Notes: a model not told the origin generated them from the letters alone. Counted from the first letter of the stretch, positions 37,805 through 47,232 are shown. The stretch: DNA of 64,000 bases from Spirosoma pollinicola (GCF_002831565.1 NZ_CP025096.1:1-64000); one strand, 5' to 3'. Translations and numbers: made by a program.

Positions 37805-38662
37805 ATGGATCAGCGCATTATTAATCTCTTTGACGAATACACGCACAAACCACTAAAACGTGATGTATTTTTGAAAAAACTGGCAAACCTGACTGGCAGT
37901 ATGGCTGCGGCCTTAACTGTATTGCCTCTACTGGAAGTCAATTATGCAAAAGCCGAAACAGTGCCGCAGCAGGACGACCGAATAAAGACCGAATCGGTCA
38001 CGTTTCCAGGTGCCGACACCACCATGAAAGGCTATCTGGCTCGCCCGTCGGCCGCAGGCAAATACCCCGCCGTAGTAGTCATTCATGAAAACCGGGGATT
38101 AAATCCGCACATCGAAGACGTAACTCGTCGAATGGCATTAGCAGGTTTTGTAGCCCTCGCCCCCGATGCTCTCTCGGCAGCAGGTGGCACCCCTACTGAC
38201 GAAACCCAGATGCGGGAGTTATTTGGCAAACTCGATGCCGAAAAAACTCGACAGAACTTTGAAAAAGCCCTTGATTACCTGAAAACCCATCCTGATAGCA
38301 CAGGCAAAGTAGGTTGTGTAGGATTCTGCTGGGGTGGCGCTATGGCCAATCAGTTGGCCGTTCACTATCCTGACTTAAAAGCGGCTGTCCCCTTCTACGG
38401 TCGTCAGCCCGACGCAGCCGATGTACCCAAAATCAAAGCCGCCGTACAACTCCATTATGGCGGTCTGGATGAGCGCATCAATGCGGGTATCCCGTCTTAT
38501 GAAGCTGAGCTCAAAAAAGCGGGCGTTCCTTACGAACTATACGTTTATGAGGGTGCTCAGCATGCGTTTAACAACGATACGGCACCAACCCGGTATAATG
38601 AAGCGGCTGCCAAATTGGCCTGGGAACGGACAACAAAGTTTTTAAAAGCTAAACTGGTATAA
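37805..38662 (+). CDS. Dienelactone hydrolase family protein
   Basis: 285 residues from the ATG at 37805 (MDQRIINLFDEYTHKPLKRDVF), the N-terminus typical of the exported subgroup; earlier Mets at 37703 and 37751 add unrelated sequence. A hydrophobic segment (ANLTGSMAAALTVLPLLEV, about 28-48) may be a signal or anchor. The alpha/beta-hydrolase core has the nucleophile C in GFCWGGAM, D in GGLDERIN and H in GAQHAFNNDT. Such enzymes hydrolyse cyclic dienelactones, but many have other esterase roles. It is divergent from fumC. Confidence 0.88.
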   Translation: MDQRIINLFDEYTHKPLKRDVFLKKLANLTGSMAAALTVLPLLEVNYAKAETVPQQDDRIKTESVTFPGADTTMKGYLARPSAAGKYPAVVVIHENRGLNPHIEDVTRRMALAGFVALAPDALSAAGGTPTDETQMRELFGKLDAEKTRQNFEKALDYLKTHPDSTGKVGCVGFCWGGAMANQLAVHYPDLKAAVPFYGRQPDAADVPKIKAAVQLHYGGLDERINAGIPSYEAELKKAGVPYELYVYEGAQHAFNNDTAPTRYNEAAAKLAWERTTKFLKAKLV

Positions 38663-38868
38663 GTTATTTTAGAAGCCAGCAGTTCAATCCTACTAATAGA
38701 ATATGTGGCTGTGCAATACCTAGGCAGTTTATATTATCTGAAACTTCGTTAACTTATTTAGAAAATAGTGGCGAAATCAGAAAATTATAGAATCATATGG
38801 GTTACTTTTCTTTTAGTTCGGCATTAATAGCGTAGAAACGAACTAATCACGACAATTTCAGCATCAAC

Positions 38869-39063
38869 ATGGCAAAATCTGCATTCTTCTTTCTCTCGAT
38901 GATGGCTTTAGCCACGGCTTGTTCCAGCACGAAAACAGAATCGACTACATCGTCTACAACTGTAACCGATACAACCTCGATGATGAGTGACACAACCAAA
39001 ATGGCTGGCGATTCAACGTCGACCATGACGACCGACACAACCAAGAAAGATTCGATCAAGTAG
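38869..39063 (+). CDS. Small Ser/Thr-rich lipoprotein
   Basis: 64 residues. A signal sequence (MAKSAFFFLSMMALATAC) ends in a lipobox ATAC with the lipidated Cys at 18. The mature part is a low-complexity tail of S, T, M, D and K (STTVTDTTSMMSDTTKM). Small lipoproteins of this plan are common in Cytophagales; no function is known. The strong terminator 18 bp after the stop supports a real gene. Confidence 0.75.
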   Translation: MAKSAFFFLSMMALATACSSTKTESTTSSTTVTDTTSMMSDTTKMAGDSTSTMTTDTTKKDSIK

Positions 39064-39080
39064 TCAATTTCTTTCTCGTT

Positions 39081-39128
39081 CAATAAACAAAGAAGACCCT
39101 CCTTTCGGGGGGTCTTCTTTGTTTATTG
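39081..39128. terminator. Strong bidirectional terminator
   Basis: 19-bp perfect stem (39081-39099 with 39110-39128) with a 10-nt loop. It lies between the lipoprotein gene and the convergent pgl gene and can serve both strands, although the T residues are embedded in the stem. Confidence 0.8.
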
Positions 39129-39155
39129 ACTCTTCGTTTTTCTATATATAGACAT

Positions 39156-39881
39156 CTACTTTTTGAGTAATGCTGCGGCCTTTTCATCGACTAGCCACAC
39201 CAGTTCACCATCCAGAGGTTTAATTATCTGCGACGGGTATTTGTCCGGATTGTACTCACCTTCGAGTACTTCTTTCAGCGGTTCGGCTTTTTTAGGACCC
39301 GCTACCAGAAAGGCTATGCACGATGCCCGATTGGTAATAGGGGCTGTCAGGGTCAGGCGATACATATTTTGCTGTGTCAGAAAATACGCTTTCGTCCAGG
39401 CAGTTTCTTCGTGCACAACTTCTGTTCCGGGAAAAAGCGAGAGCGTATGGCCATCATCGCCCATGCCGAGTAGCACCAGATCGAAAGAAGGACCGCTGTC
39501 GCCGAAATACTCGTGCAGAATACGGTCATAATCAGCAGCCGCAACATCGGGCTCCAGATCTGTACGCCAAACGTGAATCTGCTCTTCGGGGGTGTACACA
39601 TGCCCCAACAAGGTGTCATAAGCCATGCCCGCATTATTTTGCTCATCGTCAATGGGCACGTAACGCTCATCGCCCCAGAAAACGTGCAGTTGTAGCCACG
39701 GAATCTGGTCAACATAAGGAGCCTTAGCCAGTAATTCGTGAAGGGCTTTTGGCGTACTTCCCCCCGACAATGCGATCGTGAATCTGTCCTGTTTTTTCAG
39801 AACTTCTTTGATACGCTTTGTAATAAAGTCGGCCGCAGCTTTTGCCAGATCAGCCGGATTCTTTTTTATGATGACTTGCAT
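39156..39881 (-). CDS. pgl: 6-phosphogluconolactonase
   Basis: 241 residues. Hydrolyses 6-phosphogluconolactone, step two of the oxidative pentose phosphate pathway. Visible: FTIALSGGSTPKALHELLA near residue 35, VFWGDERYVPIDDEQNNAGMA and LLGMGDDGHTLSLFPG, the family's substrate-binding blocks. It lies on the minus strand downstream of a cupin gene and zwf, so the three probably form one operon, with hairpins in both gaps. Confidence 0.96.
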   Translation of the reverse strand: MQVIIKKNPADLAKAAADFITKRIKEVLKKQDRFTIALSGGSTPKALHELLAKAPYVDQIPWLQLHVFWGDERYVPIDDEQNNAGMAYDTLLGHVYTPEEQIHVWRTDLEPDVAAADYDRILHEYFGDSGPSFDLVLLGMGDDGHTLSLFPGTEVVHEETAWTKAYFLTQQNMYRLTLTAPITNRASCIAFLVAGPKKAEPLKEVLEGEYNPDKYPSQIIKPLDGELVWLVDEKAAALLKK

Positions 39882-39895
39882 AAACTCATTTCAGT

Positions 39896-39926
39896 GTAGT
39901 GCCATATCTTTAAGATATGGCACTAC
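39896..39926. repeat. Perfect hairpin overlapping the cupin stop codon
   Basis: 15-bp arms (39896-39910 and 39912-39926) around one central base. The stop codon of the cupin gene (39925-39923) lies inside the right arm and the structure fills most of the gap to pgl. Confidence 0.8.
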
Positions 39927-40270
39927 TGGTTCACAAAATCCTCACGCATGGGTGTAAACACATCGACCAGCACACCGGCTTCTTCGCAAACAGCCCCGTG
40001 CCATATATTCGGTGGAATGTAATACGCATCGCCCGCCCGTACAACCCTGATTTCGTCGGCAATAGTGATTGAAAATGCACCACTTGCCACATAACTCATT
40101 TGCGTATGATAATGGCTGTGAGCCGCACCGATACCACCCGTTTCGAAGGCGACCTTCACCATCATCAGGTTGGTATCGTAGGTCATGATCTTACGTTTCA
40201 CACCTTCGGCAACCTGCTCCCACGGCAGGCTTTCATCATCAACAAAAAGAGTAGCAAGTTGGGTCGACAT
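39923..40270 (-). CDS. KdgF-like cupin protein
   Basis: 115 residues forming a single cupin barrel. The pattern VKRKIMTYDTNLMMVKV, HSHYHTQMSYVASGAF, GDAYYIPPNIWHGAVCEE and LVDVFTPMREDF follows KdgF, which linearises 4,5-unsaturated monouronates in pectin and alginate breakdown. Metal ligands are in HSHYH, the Q after it, and the late H. It sits between zwf and pgl, not in a pectin operon, so its role may be different, for example on another sugar lactone or ketose. Confidence in family is fair, in role low. Confidence 0.75.
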   Translation of the reverse strand: MSTQLATLFVDDESLPWEQVAEGVKRKIMTYDTNLMMVKVAFETGGIGAAHSHYHTQMSYVASGAFSITIADEIRVVRAGDAYYIPPNIWHGAVCEEAGVLVDVFTPMREDFVNQ

Positions 40271-40300
40271 TGGGAGTTTGGTTTATGGTATTATGTATTT

Positions 40301-40338
40301 GGTTTACGGTTGGCTGACGCGCCAGCCAACCGTAAACC
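40301..40338. repeat. Hairpin between zwf and the cupin gene
   Basis: 16-bp perfect arms (40301-40316 and 40323-40338), with looser pairing outside them (GTATTT/GAATAC). It occupies most of the 86-bp gap and has no T-tract, so the operon may still be transcribed through it. Confidence 0.75.
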
Positions 40339-40356
40339 GTACACCGAATACATATG

Positions 40357-41856
40357 TTACTTCATCATCCAGTGAAAGCCATCCTTCTCAACCAGTTGCA
40401 TGGCGGCATCCGGGCCCCATGAACCGGGGACATAGTTCGGAAAATCCACGGTATTGGCTTCCCAGGCTTCCAGAATTGGGGTAACTACCTTCCAGGCAGC
40501 TTCCACCTGATCGGCCCGCATAAAAAGGGTAGCATCTCCGGTCATCACATCCAGCAGGAGTGTTTCGTAGGCTTCCGGTTCCTGCCCCTCATAAGCATCT
40601 TTGTAGCTGAAAACCATCTCCACCGGGTCAATGGCCAGCGTTTGACCAGGCCGTTTCGCCTGGAAGCGCAACCGAATATCCATCGCAGGTTGGATGCCGA
40701 TAGTTAATTGGTTCGAAAGCCAGTTTTCGGTGGCTTCGTCGGGGAAAGCGTAATTTGGTGCTGGCTTAAACTGAATATTGATAACCGTTGCTTTTTCGGG
40801 CAGCGACTTACCGGTACGCAGGTAAAACGGCACATCCTCCCACCGCCAGTTATCAACAAAAAGTTTAACGGCGGCAAAGGTCTCCGTTGTCGAATCAGGT
40901 TTAACACCCTCCTCTTCCCGGTAACCCGGAATAGTTTTGCCGTCTTTTTCACCCGGGCCATATTGCCCACGAACGGCCACGTCTTTCACCTGCTCGGGTT
41001 TAATCCGGCGAATGGCATTCAGCACATCTACCTTTTTGTTACGGACTTCGTTGGCATCGAACGAAATAGGGGCTTCGGTCGCCACCATGCACAGCATCTG
41101 AAGCAGGTGATTCTGTATCATGTCGCGCAACGCACCCGATCCTTCATAATAGCCTCCGCGTCCTTCGAGTCCAACCGTTTCAGAAGCGGTTATCTGCACG
41201 AATTCAATGTATCGGCGATTCCAGATCGGTTCGAACAAGGAGTTAGCGAATCGAAGCGCCAGAATATTCTGTACGGTTTCTTTTCCTAAATAATGGTCGA
41301 TTCGGTAAATCTGCTCTTCGGCAAACAAGCCGCCGAGCAAGCCATTCAGCTCCTGAGCTGTTTTCAAATCATGCCCAAATGGTTTTTCGACCACAATCCG
41401 CACACGTCCTTTATCGCAACAAAGGGGTAATTTGCCAAGATTTGTCGCAATGCCCGGCACTAATTGAGGGGCCACGGCTAAATAAAAGACGACGTTGGCA
41501 TGTCCTCCCCATTCGCCTTCCTTAGCCGCAACGAAATCGGTGAGCTTTGTATAAGCACCCGCATCGCCCGCATCCATTTGCAGATACGTGATAGTAGTCG
41601 AAAACGACGCCCAGGTGTCATCAGGCCCGTTTTTCCGGCGAGAAAACGACTGGACACCATCGAGTAAACGCTCCCGAAACGATTCATCTGTATACGGGCT
41701 TCTGCCTAGCCCAACCACAGCAAAGTGGTCCGATAAATAGTTATCAAGGTACAAATTATAAAGCGCAGGAGTCAATTTGCGCAGGTTCAGATCACCGCTT
41801 CCACCAAAGATAAACAGGATCGTAGCTGGTGGACGCTGATTAGTAGCTGGAATCAT
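40357..41856 (-). CDS. zwf: Glucose-6-phosphate 1-dehydrogenase
   Basis: 499 residues. First enzyme of the oxidative pentose phosphate pathway, NADP-linked. Nucleotide-binding IFIFGGSGDLNLRKLTPALYN sequence near residue 14, active-site RIDHYLGKETVQN near 200, and RWEDVPFYLRTGKSLPEK are all intact. It is divergent from rpiB and leads a probable zwf-cupin-pgl operon. The 6-phosphogluconate dehydrogenase gene (gnd) is not in the window. Confidence 0.97.
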   Translation of the reverse strand: MIPATNQRPPATILFIFGGSGDLNLRKLTPALYNLYLDNYLSDHFAVVGLGRSPYTDESFRERLLDGVQSFSRRKNGPDDTWASFSTTITYLQMDAGDAGAYTKLTDFVAAKEGEWGGHANVVFYLAVAPQLVPGIATNLGKLPLCCDKGRVRIVVEKPFGHDLKTAQELNGLLGGLFAEEQIYRIDHYLGKETVQNILALRFANSLFEPIWNRRYIEFVQITASETVGLEGRGGYYEGSGALRDMIQNHLLQMLCMVATEAPISFDANEVRNKKVDVLNAIRRIKPEQVKDVAVRGQYGPGEKDGKTIPGYREEEGVKPDSTTETFAAVKLFVDNWRWEDVPFYLRTGKSLPEKATVINIQFKPAPNYAFPDEATENWLSNQLTIGIQPAMDIRLRFQAKRPGQTLAIDPVEMVFSYKDAYEGQEPEAYETLLLDVMTGDATLFMRADQVEAAWKVVTPILEAWEANTVDFPNYVPGSWGPDAAMQLVEKDGFHWMMK

Positions 41857-41986
41857 AGTCGCTTTTATGGACGGGCTGCAAATTACCGCCAGTCTGTTTT
41901 CCGAACAAGTTTACTCCATTAAGGTTTCATCTTGGGCAACCTTTCTGCTACTTTTGGCCCTTGTTTTTACTTCCTATCATTTACGT

Positions 41987-42418
41987 ATGAAAATTGCCAT
42001 AGGTTCCGATCACGCTGGTTTCCTTTACAAAGAAGCGATCAAACAATTCCTCACAGGCCTCGGACATGAGGTTATTGATAAAGGCACGTATGCCGAAACG
42101 CCCTCCGTCGACTATCCGGTTTATATCCGACCAGTAGCCGAAGCTGTTGCGGCTGGCGAAGTTGAGCGGGGTGTTGTTCTGGGCGGTTCAGGCAATGGCG
42201 AAGCCATGATGTCTAACCGGATCAAGGGCGTGCGCTGCGGTCTTTGCTGGAATGAAGAGTCGGCTCGCCTGACCCGCCAGCATAACGATGCCAATGTCAT
42301 CTCGCTCGGCGAACGGATGATGAGTGAAGAAACGGCCCTCAAGCTAGTTCAAATCTGGCTCGATACGCCGTTTGAAGGTGGCCGACATCAGAGTCGAATT
42401 CAGCAGTTGGATCAATAG
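41987..42418 (+). CDS. rpiB: Ribose 5-phosphate isomerase B
   Basis: 143 residues from the ATG at 41987 (MKIAIGSDHAGFLYKEAI), the standard N-terminus; the frame is open from 41867 but the upstream part encodes an unlikely hydrophobic leader. RpiB family motifs are visible: SDHAGF, VDYPVYIRPVAEAV, VLGGSGNGEAMMSNRIKGVR with C in GLCWN, and QHNDANVISLGERM. Interconverts ribose 5-phosphate and ribulose 5-phosphate. It is divergent from zwf, so pathway genes share one intergenic region. Confidence 0.95.
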   Translation: MKIAIGSDHAGFLYKEAIKQFLTGLGHEVIDKGTYAETPSVDYPVYIRPVAEAVAAGEVERGVVLGGSGNGEAMMSNRIKGVRCGLCWNEESARLTRQHNDANVISLGERMMSEETALKLVQIWLDTPFEGGRHQSRIQQLDQ

Positions 42419-42420
42419 GT

Positions 42421-42518
42421 ATTGGTTATTAGTTGATTAGTTAAGTGGTTAATTAGTTAGTAAAAGCCTCGCAACCAATTAACTAATCAACCATTTGACC
42501 ACTTAACTAATAACCAAT
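42421..42518. repeat. Long AT-rich hairpin reaching the ABC gene start codon
   Basis: A 14-bp perfect outer stem (42421-42434 with 42505-42518) with further internal pairing of TTAGT- and TTAAC-type words. The right arm ends at AT of the next start codon (42517), so the structure could occlude initiation. Confidence 0.75.
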
Positions 42519-44277
42519 GACTATTCTCTGGAAATACCTTAAGCCTTACCGCTGGCTGGCAATGCTTGCATTAGCACTGGCAGGTATCGCCCAGATACTG
42601 GCACTGGTTGACCCCATCATTTTTGGTAAGCTTATCGACGAATATGCCACAAATCCCGGCCAGAAAACTGACTCGGAGAAAATTCGGGGTGTATTGTATC
42701 TATTAGGCGTAGCCGTTGGGGTGGCTATTCTTTCGAACATAACCAAAGCCTTTCAGGAGTACTTTACCCGGCTGGTCGTCCAGAAATTTGGTACCGACAT
42801 TTTTAACGATGGCCTTAAACAAACGCTTCGGCTGTCGTATGAGGAATTTGGCGATCAAAGTAGTGGCGTCACGCTGTCCATTCTTCAAAAAGTCCGTACC
42901 GATACCGAGAAGTTTATCAACGCGTTTGTTAATATCCTGTTTTCGTCGCTCGTCGGTATCGGTTTTCTCGTTTGGTATGCCGTTACAAAACACTGGGCCC
43001 TTGTTCCGGTCTTTCTAATTGGTGTATTGCTTCTAGGCGGTCTAACGGGTTTGTTGAGTGCCCAAATCAAAACGACGCAACGCTCCATAAACCGTGAAAC
43101 AGCCCTCCTGTCGGGCGTTATCACTGAATCGCTGCGCAATATCGAACTGATCAAAAGTCTGGGCCTGACCTTTCCTGAAATCCGTCGCCTGAAAGTCCAG
43201 ACGGGCCGCATCTTTGATTTAGAGATGTTCAAAGTAAAGCGGGTTCGACTGTTGTCTTTCTGGCAAAGTACCACCCTTAACATCCTGAAACAGTCGGTAC
43301 TTTTTACTTTACTCTGGCTCATTTTCCGAAATATCCTCAGCACGGGCGAGTTGATTTCCATGCAGTTTATTTCGGTAGCTATTTTTAATCCGCTTCAGGA
43401 ATTAGGCAATATTATTCTGGCCTATCGTGAAGCCGAAGCAGGCTTGCACAGCTTCGACCAGTTGATGCAGAAACCCATCGAACGGAATCCGGAATCGCCC
43501 GTTGTGGTTGGCCCATTGGAACGCTTACGATTCGGTGATGTAGTTTTCAGGCATATGGGAGCCAATCAGAATGCTATTGATGGTGTTTCGTTCGACGCCG
43601 AACTGGGAGACACGATTGCCTTTGTGGGTCCATCTGGCTCAGGAAAATCCACGATGGTGAAACTGCTGGTGGGGTTGTACCGGCCCGTTGACGGTGAGAT
43701 CTATTACAACGACATCTCTACCAAAGACATTCGCTTTAATCCAATGCGTCGGCAAATTGGTTTCGTTACGCAGGATACACACCTGTTTGCCGGAACCATC
43801 CGCGAGAACCTGTTATTTGTGAAGCCCGACGCTACTGAAGCCGAAATGCTCGACGCGCTGGATAAAGCCGCCTGCGATCACCTGCTGGCTCGCTCGGCCA
43901 ATGGGCTCGATACGCAAATTGGCGAAGGTGGTCTTAAAATGTCGGGAGGAGAAAAACAACGGCTATCCATTGCCCGCGCCCTGGTCAGGCACCCACGTCT
44001 GTTGATTTTCGATGAAGCCACGTCGGCCCTCGATTCACTCACCGAAGAAGAAATCACGGATACCGTTCGAAGCGTATCGGCCCTGAACGAACAAATTACC
44101 ATTTTGATTGCCCATCGGCTCTCAACCATTCTTCACGCCAACACTATCTTTGTTCTGGAAAGAGGCAAGATCGTTGAAATGGGTAGTCATGATGTGTTGG
44201 TTGCGAAAAAGGGTCTATATTATGCCATGTGGCGACAGCAAATCGGTGAACGCAGAACAGCGACCGTTGGGGCCTAA
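42517..44277 (+). CDS. ABC exporter, fused permease and ATPase
   Basis: 586 residues. Six membrane helices (about 15-300) with a type IV exporter fold, then the ATPase: Walker A GPSGSGKST at 371-379, signature LKMSGGEKQRLSIARAL, Walker B RLLIFDEATSALD and the H-loop IAHRLST. This is the half-transporter MsbA/BmrA plan, working as a dimer to export lipids or drugs. No substrate clue in the sequence. It is followed 30 bp later by a FUSC gene. Confidence 0.92.
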   Translation: MTILWKYLKPYRWLAMLALALAGIAQILALVDPIIFGKLIDEYATNPGQKTDSEKIRGVLYLLGVAVGVAILSNITKAFQEYFTRLVVQKFGTDIFNDGLKQTLRLSYEEFGDQSSGVTLSILQKVRTDTEKFINAFVNILFSSLVGIGFLVWYAVTKHWALVPVFLIGVLLLGGLTGLLSAQIKTTQRSINRETALLSGVITESLRNIELIKSLGLTFPEIRRLKVQTGRIFDLEMFKVKRVRLLSFWQSTTLNILKQSVLFTLLWLIFRNILSTGELISMQFISVAIFNPLQELGNIILAYREAEAGLHSFDQLMQKPIERNPESPVVVGPLERLRFGDVVFRHMGANQNAIDGVSFDAELGDTIAFVGPSGSGKSTMVKLLVGLYRPVDGEIYYNDISTKDIRFNPMRRQIGFVTQDTHLFAGTIRENLLFVKPDATEAEMLDALDKAACDHLLARSANGLDTQIGEGGLKMSGGEKQRLSIARALVRHPRLLIFDEATSALDSLTEEEITDTVRSVSALNEQITILIAHRLSTILHANTIFVLERGKIVEMGSHDVLVAKKGLYYAMWRQQIGERRTATVGA

Positions 44278-44307
44278 TCACAGTCTGCCCTCACCCAGAA
44301 GTCCCTT

Positions 44308-46443
44308 ATGAACAAACGTAGTCGGCAGGTTAGTTACTTTCTGTCCAGCCAGTACTTTTCTGATGGTCTGCGAACCACGCTATCGATCCTGCTGCCCTCC
44401 TTATTGCTATCGCAATTTGGTCAGCTTCAGGCAGGGATGGCTATGTCGCTGGGGGCGTTGAACGTTAGCCTGAGCGACGCACCCGGCCCGGTTATGCACC
44501 GAAGAAATGGTATGGTAATCAGCGCTTTGATTAGTTTTACGGTAACGTTTGTGACGGGTTTCGCCCGAATGAACGAGTACACGCTGGGTGCCGAGATCTT
44601 ACTTTTCAGCTTTTTCTTTTCCATGTTTGCCATCTATGGCAGTCGGGCAACGTCTGTTGGAACGGCGGCCTTGCTGATCATGATTTTGATGATCGACCGC
44701 CCAATGGATGCCCGGGCAGTTATTCACGAAAGTGCGCTGGTACTGTCGGGGAGTGTTTGGTACAGTGTTATCAGTTTACTGGTGTCACGTCTGCAACCCT
44801 ACCGACTGGCGCAGCAGGCCCTGGGGCAGTGCATCCATGAGATTGCTAAACTCATGGCTATTAAAGCTGATTTTTATGATCTCAAGACCCAGTTAGATGA
44901 TGACTACCGACACCTGATTGCGCAACAGGTCGATGTGAGCGAAAAGCAGGACGCCGTTCGGGAAGTGCTGTTTAAAAGTCGGCGCTTCGTGGCTGAAACA
45001 ACCCGAACAGGCCGGTTACTGCTACTTACATTTGTCGATGTGGTCGATTTGTATGAGCAGATCATTGCCATGTATTATGACTACTCCGACATTCGGGAGC
45101 GCTTTGGCAAGTCGGGCATACTCGACCAAATTGCCCGATCTATACGCCGTTTGTCGGTCGAGCTTGACCACATTGGTCTGGCTATTCAGTTGCCTGTTCC
45201 GTTTCACACACCTATTGACATATCGCCAAGGCTAGACGAGTTAAAACAGCATATCGACGCGCTAGGCGATGAAGACGGCAGTACATTGGTGCTTAAAAAA
45301 GTGCTGGTCAGTTTGCGCACGATAAGCCAGCGAGTAACCGCCTTGCAAAATAATCTTGCCAGCCCCAGTGTTAATCCCGTCGATGACGACGACATGGAAT
45401 ATGGTCGTTTTGTTACACATCAGGAAATTGAGTTCAAATCATTTCTGGATAACCTGACGTTTAGTTCGGCTACCTTTCGGTATTCGTTACGGGTAGCTAT
45501 TGCCATGTTGCTCGGGTATGTTATCACCAAACTTCTCCCCTACGGTCATCATAGCTACTGGGTTTTACTCACGATTTCGGTCATTCTCAAACCGGCCTTT
45601 AGCCTTACCAAACAGCGAAACATCGAACGGATCATGGGTACACTGGCCGGTGGTCTTATTGGTGTACTAATCCTGACGTATATTCCCAACAAAAATGTGC
45701 AGTTTGGCTTTATGGTCTTGTTTATGCTGGGAACGTACAGCGCCCAGCGCATCAATTATATCATGATGGTCATTTGTGTAACGCCCTTTGTGCTGATTCT
45801 CTTCAGCTTTCTGGGAGTCAGTTATTTAGGTGTAGCCGAAGAGCGTTTTTTCGATACGCTTCTGGGTGGTGTAATTGCGTTAATAGCGGGCTATTTACTT
45901 TTTCCCCAATGGGAATCCGATCAGTTGGCCAAACCGTTGCGGGCAATTCTACACGCCAATATACGCTACATGCAGCTCTTGCTGGATAGTTTGTCTGGCC
46001 GACGTATTAACCTGGTTGAGTACAAACTGGCCCGAAAAGAAGTGTATGTTACATCCGCGAATTTGTCGGCGGCTTTTGATCGAATGATATCTGAGCCCAA
46101 GCACAAACAGCGGAATGAGAAACTCATTTATGAATTTGTGGTGCTGAACCATATTTTGTCGGCCAATGTAGCGACCATTACATCTGCTCAACTTACACAG
46201 GAGCCAACGGTTTATCCGACAGCATTCGTTCGACCTGTAAAACGGGCACTGTTTACGTTAACCGAAAGCCTTCGTCGGCTCGACAAATCAACAAAGAAAC
46301 CTGTGCCGGAGAGCACGGTACAGGCATCCATTACAACGTCCGGCAGTCCAATTCATACAGACCCCCTGTTGAGTGAACAATTGAATTTTATTCAACAGGT
46401 TAGCAGCGATATTGGTAAGCTGGTGGAGCGGGTTGATAAATAA
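44308..46443 (+). CDS. FUSC-family membrane protein (YccS/AaeB-like)
   Basis: 711 residues with two clusters of membrane helices (about 20-160 and 385-530) separated by a cytosolic helical region (about 165-380), and a C-terminal helical tail. The repeat of hydrophobic clusters is the hallmark of FUSC proteins (fusaric acid resistance-type, YccS, AaeB), predicted aromatic acid or small-molecule exporters. VITKLLPYGHHSYWVLLTIS and LLGGVIALIAGYLLFP resemble the FUSC_2 core. It may be cotranscribed with the ABC gene; no adaptor protein is adjacent. Confidence 0.85.
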   Translation: MNKRSRQVSYFLSSQYFSDGLRTTLSILLPSLLLSQFGQLQAGMAMSLGALNVSLSDAPGPVMHRRNGMVISALISFTVTFVTGFARMNEYTLGAEILLFSFFFSMFAIYGSRATSVGTAALLIMILMIDRPMDARAVIHESALVLSGSVWYSVISLLVSRLQPYRLAQQALGQCIHEIAKLMAIKADFYDLKTQLDDDYRHLIAQQVDVSEKQDAVREVLFKSRRFVAETTRTGRLLLLTFVDVVDLYEQIIAMYYDYSDIRERFGKSGILDQIARSIRRLSVELDHIGLAIQLPVPFHTPIDISPRLDELKQHIDALGDEDGSTLVLKKVLVSLRTISQRVTALQNNLASPSVNPVDDDDMEYGRFVTHQEIEFKSFLDNLTFSSATFRYSLRVAIAMLLGYVITKLLPYGHHSYWVLLTISVILKPAFSLTKQRNIERIMGTLAGGLIGVLILTYIPNKNVQFGFMVLFMLGTYSAQRINYIMMVICVTPFVLILFSFLGVSYLGVAEERFFDTLLGGVIALIAGYLLFPQWESDQLAKPLRAILHANIRYMQLLLDSLSGRRINLVEYKLARKEVYVTSANLSAAFDRMISEPKHKQRNEKLIYEFVVLNHILSANVATITSAQLTQEPTVYPTAFVRPVKRALFTLTESLRRLDKSTKKPVPESTVQASITTSGSPIHTDPLLSEQLNFIQQVSSDIGKLVERVDK

Positions 46444-46445
46444 AA

Positions 46446-46476
46446 AAGTCCCCGGTAGTTTGACTACGGGGGACTT
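46446..46476 (+). terminator. Terminator after the FUSC gene
   Basis: 13-bp stem with one mismatch (46446-46458 with 46464-46476) just after the FUSC stop, followed by CTCTGGTTT, a weak T-tract. Confidence 0.65.
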
Positions 46477-46610
46477 CTCTGGTTTGTTGTAGGTAAAACG
46501 CCAGCGTATAGCAAAATGTTTCATGCTTGAAAAATAGTTATATAGTTTTTCAACTTATGTGATATTATTTATGAGTAGTCGATTTCAAAAAAACATATAC
46601 ATATTTTCCT

Positions 46611-47228
46611 ATGCCCTACTTAGTTCTTGACCTCGAAATGACTGGCCCTGAGCCAGACTATAATGAGATAATTCAGATTGGTGCCGTGCTGTTCGACGAT
46701 AGCTGGGTTGAGCGCGGACGTTACCTAACGAACGTCTATCCTGAAAATAAGGACGCCTTTTCATCTTCTTCCGAGAAAATCCACAATCTGTCGCTGGCCG
46801 AGTTGGAAGATGCGCCCATGATTTACGACGTATTGCCCGAACTGGAAGAATGGATTTGTACCCAGCTTGGCCTTCGGGTTCCCAAAGGTCAATTAGACCG
46901 AACGCCGTTTTTACGCGATGTAATTATTTGTGGGCAAAGCGTCATCAATGACATTAACTTTTTGAAGGAAGCTTACCGCTATGAGAAATTGAAGTGGCCT
47001 TACTCCCGCGTATTGCTCGATTTGCACACATTGGGCTATTTTACATTCAAAGTCCTGAAAGCCAACGGGCGAAAAACACCCGATCGACTAAGCCTCACGG
47101 CGATTGCCAGTTACTTTGGCTTTGCCCGCGAAGATGGATTTCATAATGCGCTGGAAGATGCCGTTTTAACAGCGCAGTGCCTCAAAGAAGTGTTTAAATT
47201 AGCCGACGTAATGAAAATAACAGGATAA
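46611..47228 (+). CDS. DEDDh 3'-5' exonuclease
   Basis: 205 residues. The exonuclease motifs of the RNase T/DnaQ group are visible: LVLDLEMTGPEP (Exo I D and E), DVIICGQSVINDINFL (Exo II), and FHNALEDAVLTAQ (Exo III with H and D). Single-domain cytosolic nuclease acting on DNA or RNA ends; substrate not decidable. It is followed after 4 bp by an AraC-type regulator, so the two are probably cotranscribed. Confidence 0.85.
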   Translation: MPYLVLDLEMTGPEPDYNEIIQIGAVLFDDSWVERGRYLTNVYPENKDAFSSSSEKIHNLSLAELEDAPMIYDVLPELEEWICTQLGLRVPKGQLDRTPFLRDVIICGQSVINDINFLKEAYRYEKLKWPYSRVLLDLHTLGYFTFKVLKANGRKTPDRLSLTAIASYFGFAREDGFHNALEDAVLTAQCLKEVFKLADVMKITG

Positions 47229-47232
47229 ACCC

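Noticed and set aside
40708-41289. Plus-strand open frame of 193 codons
   Set aside because: Antisense shadow of zwf.
41867-41986. Upstream extension of rpiB
   Set aside because: Adds a hydrophobic leader not found in RpiB; the canonical MKIAIGSDHAG start is at 41987.
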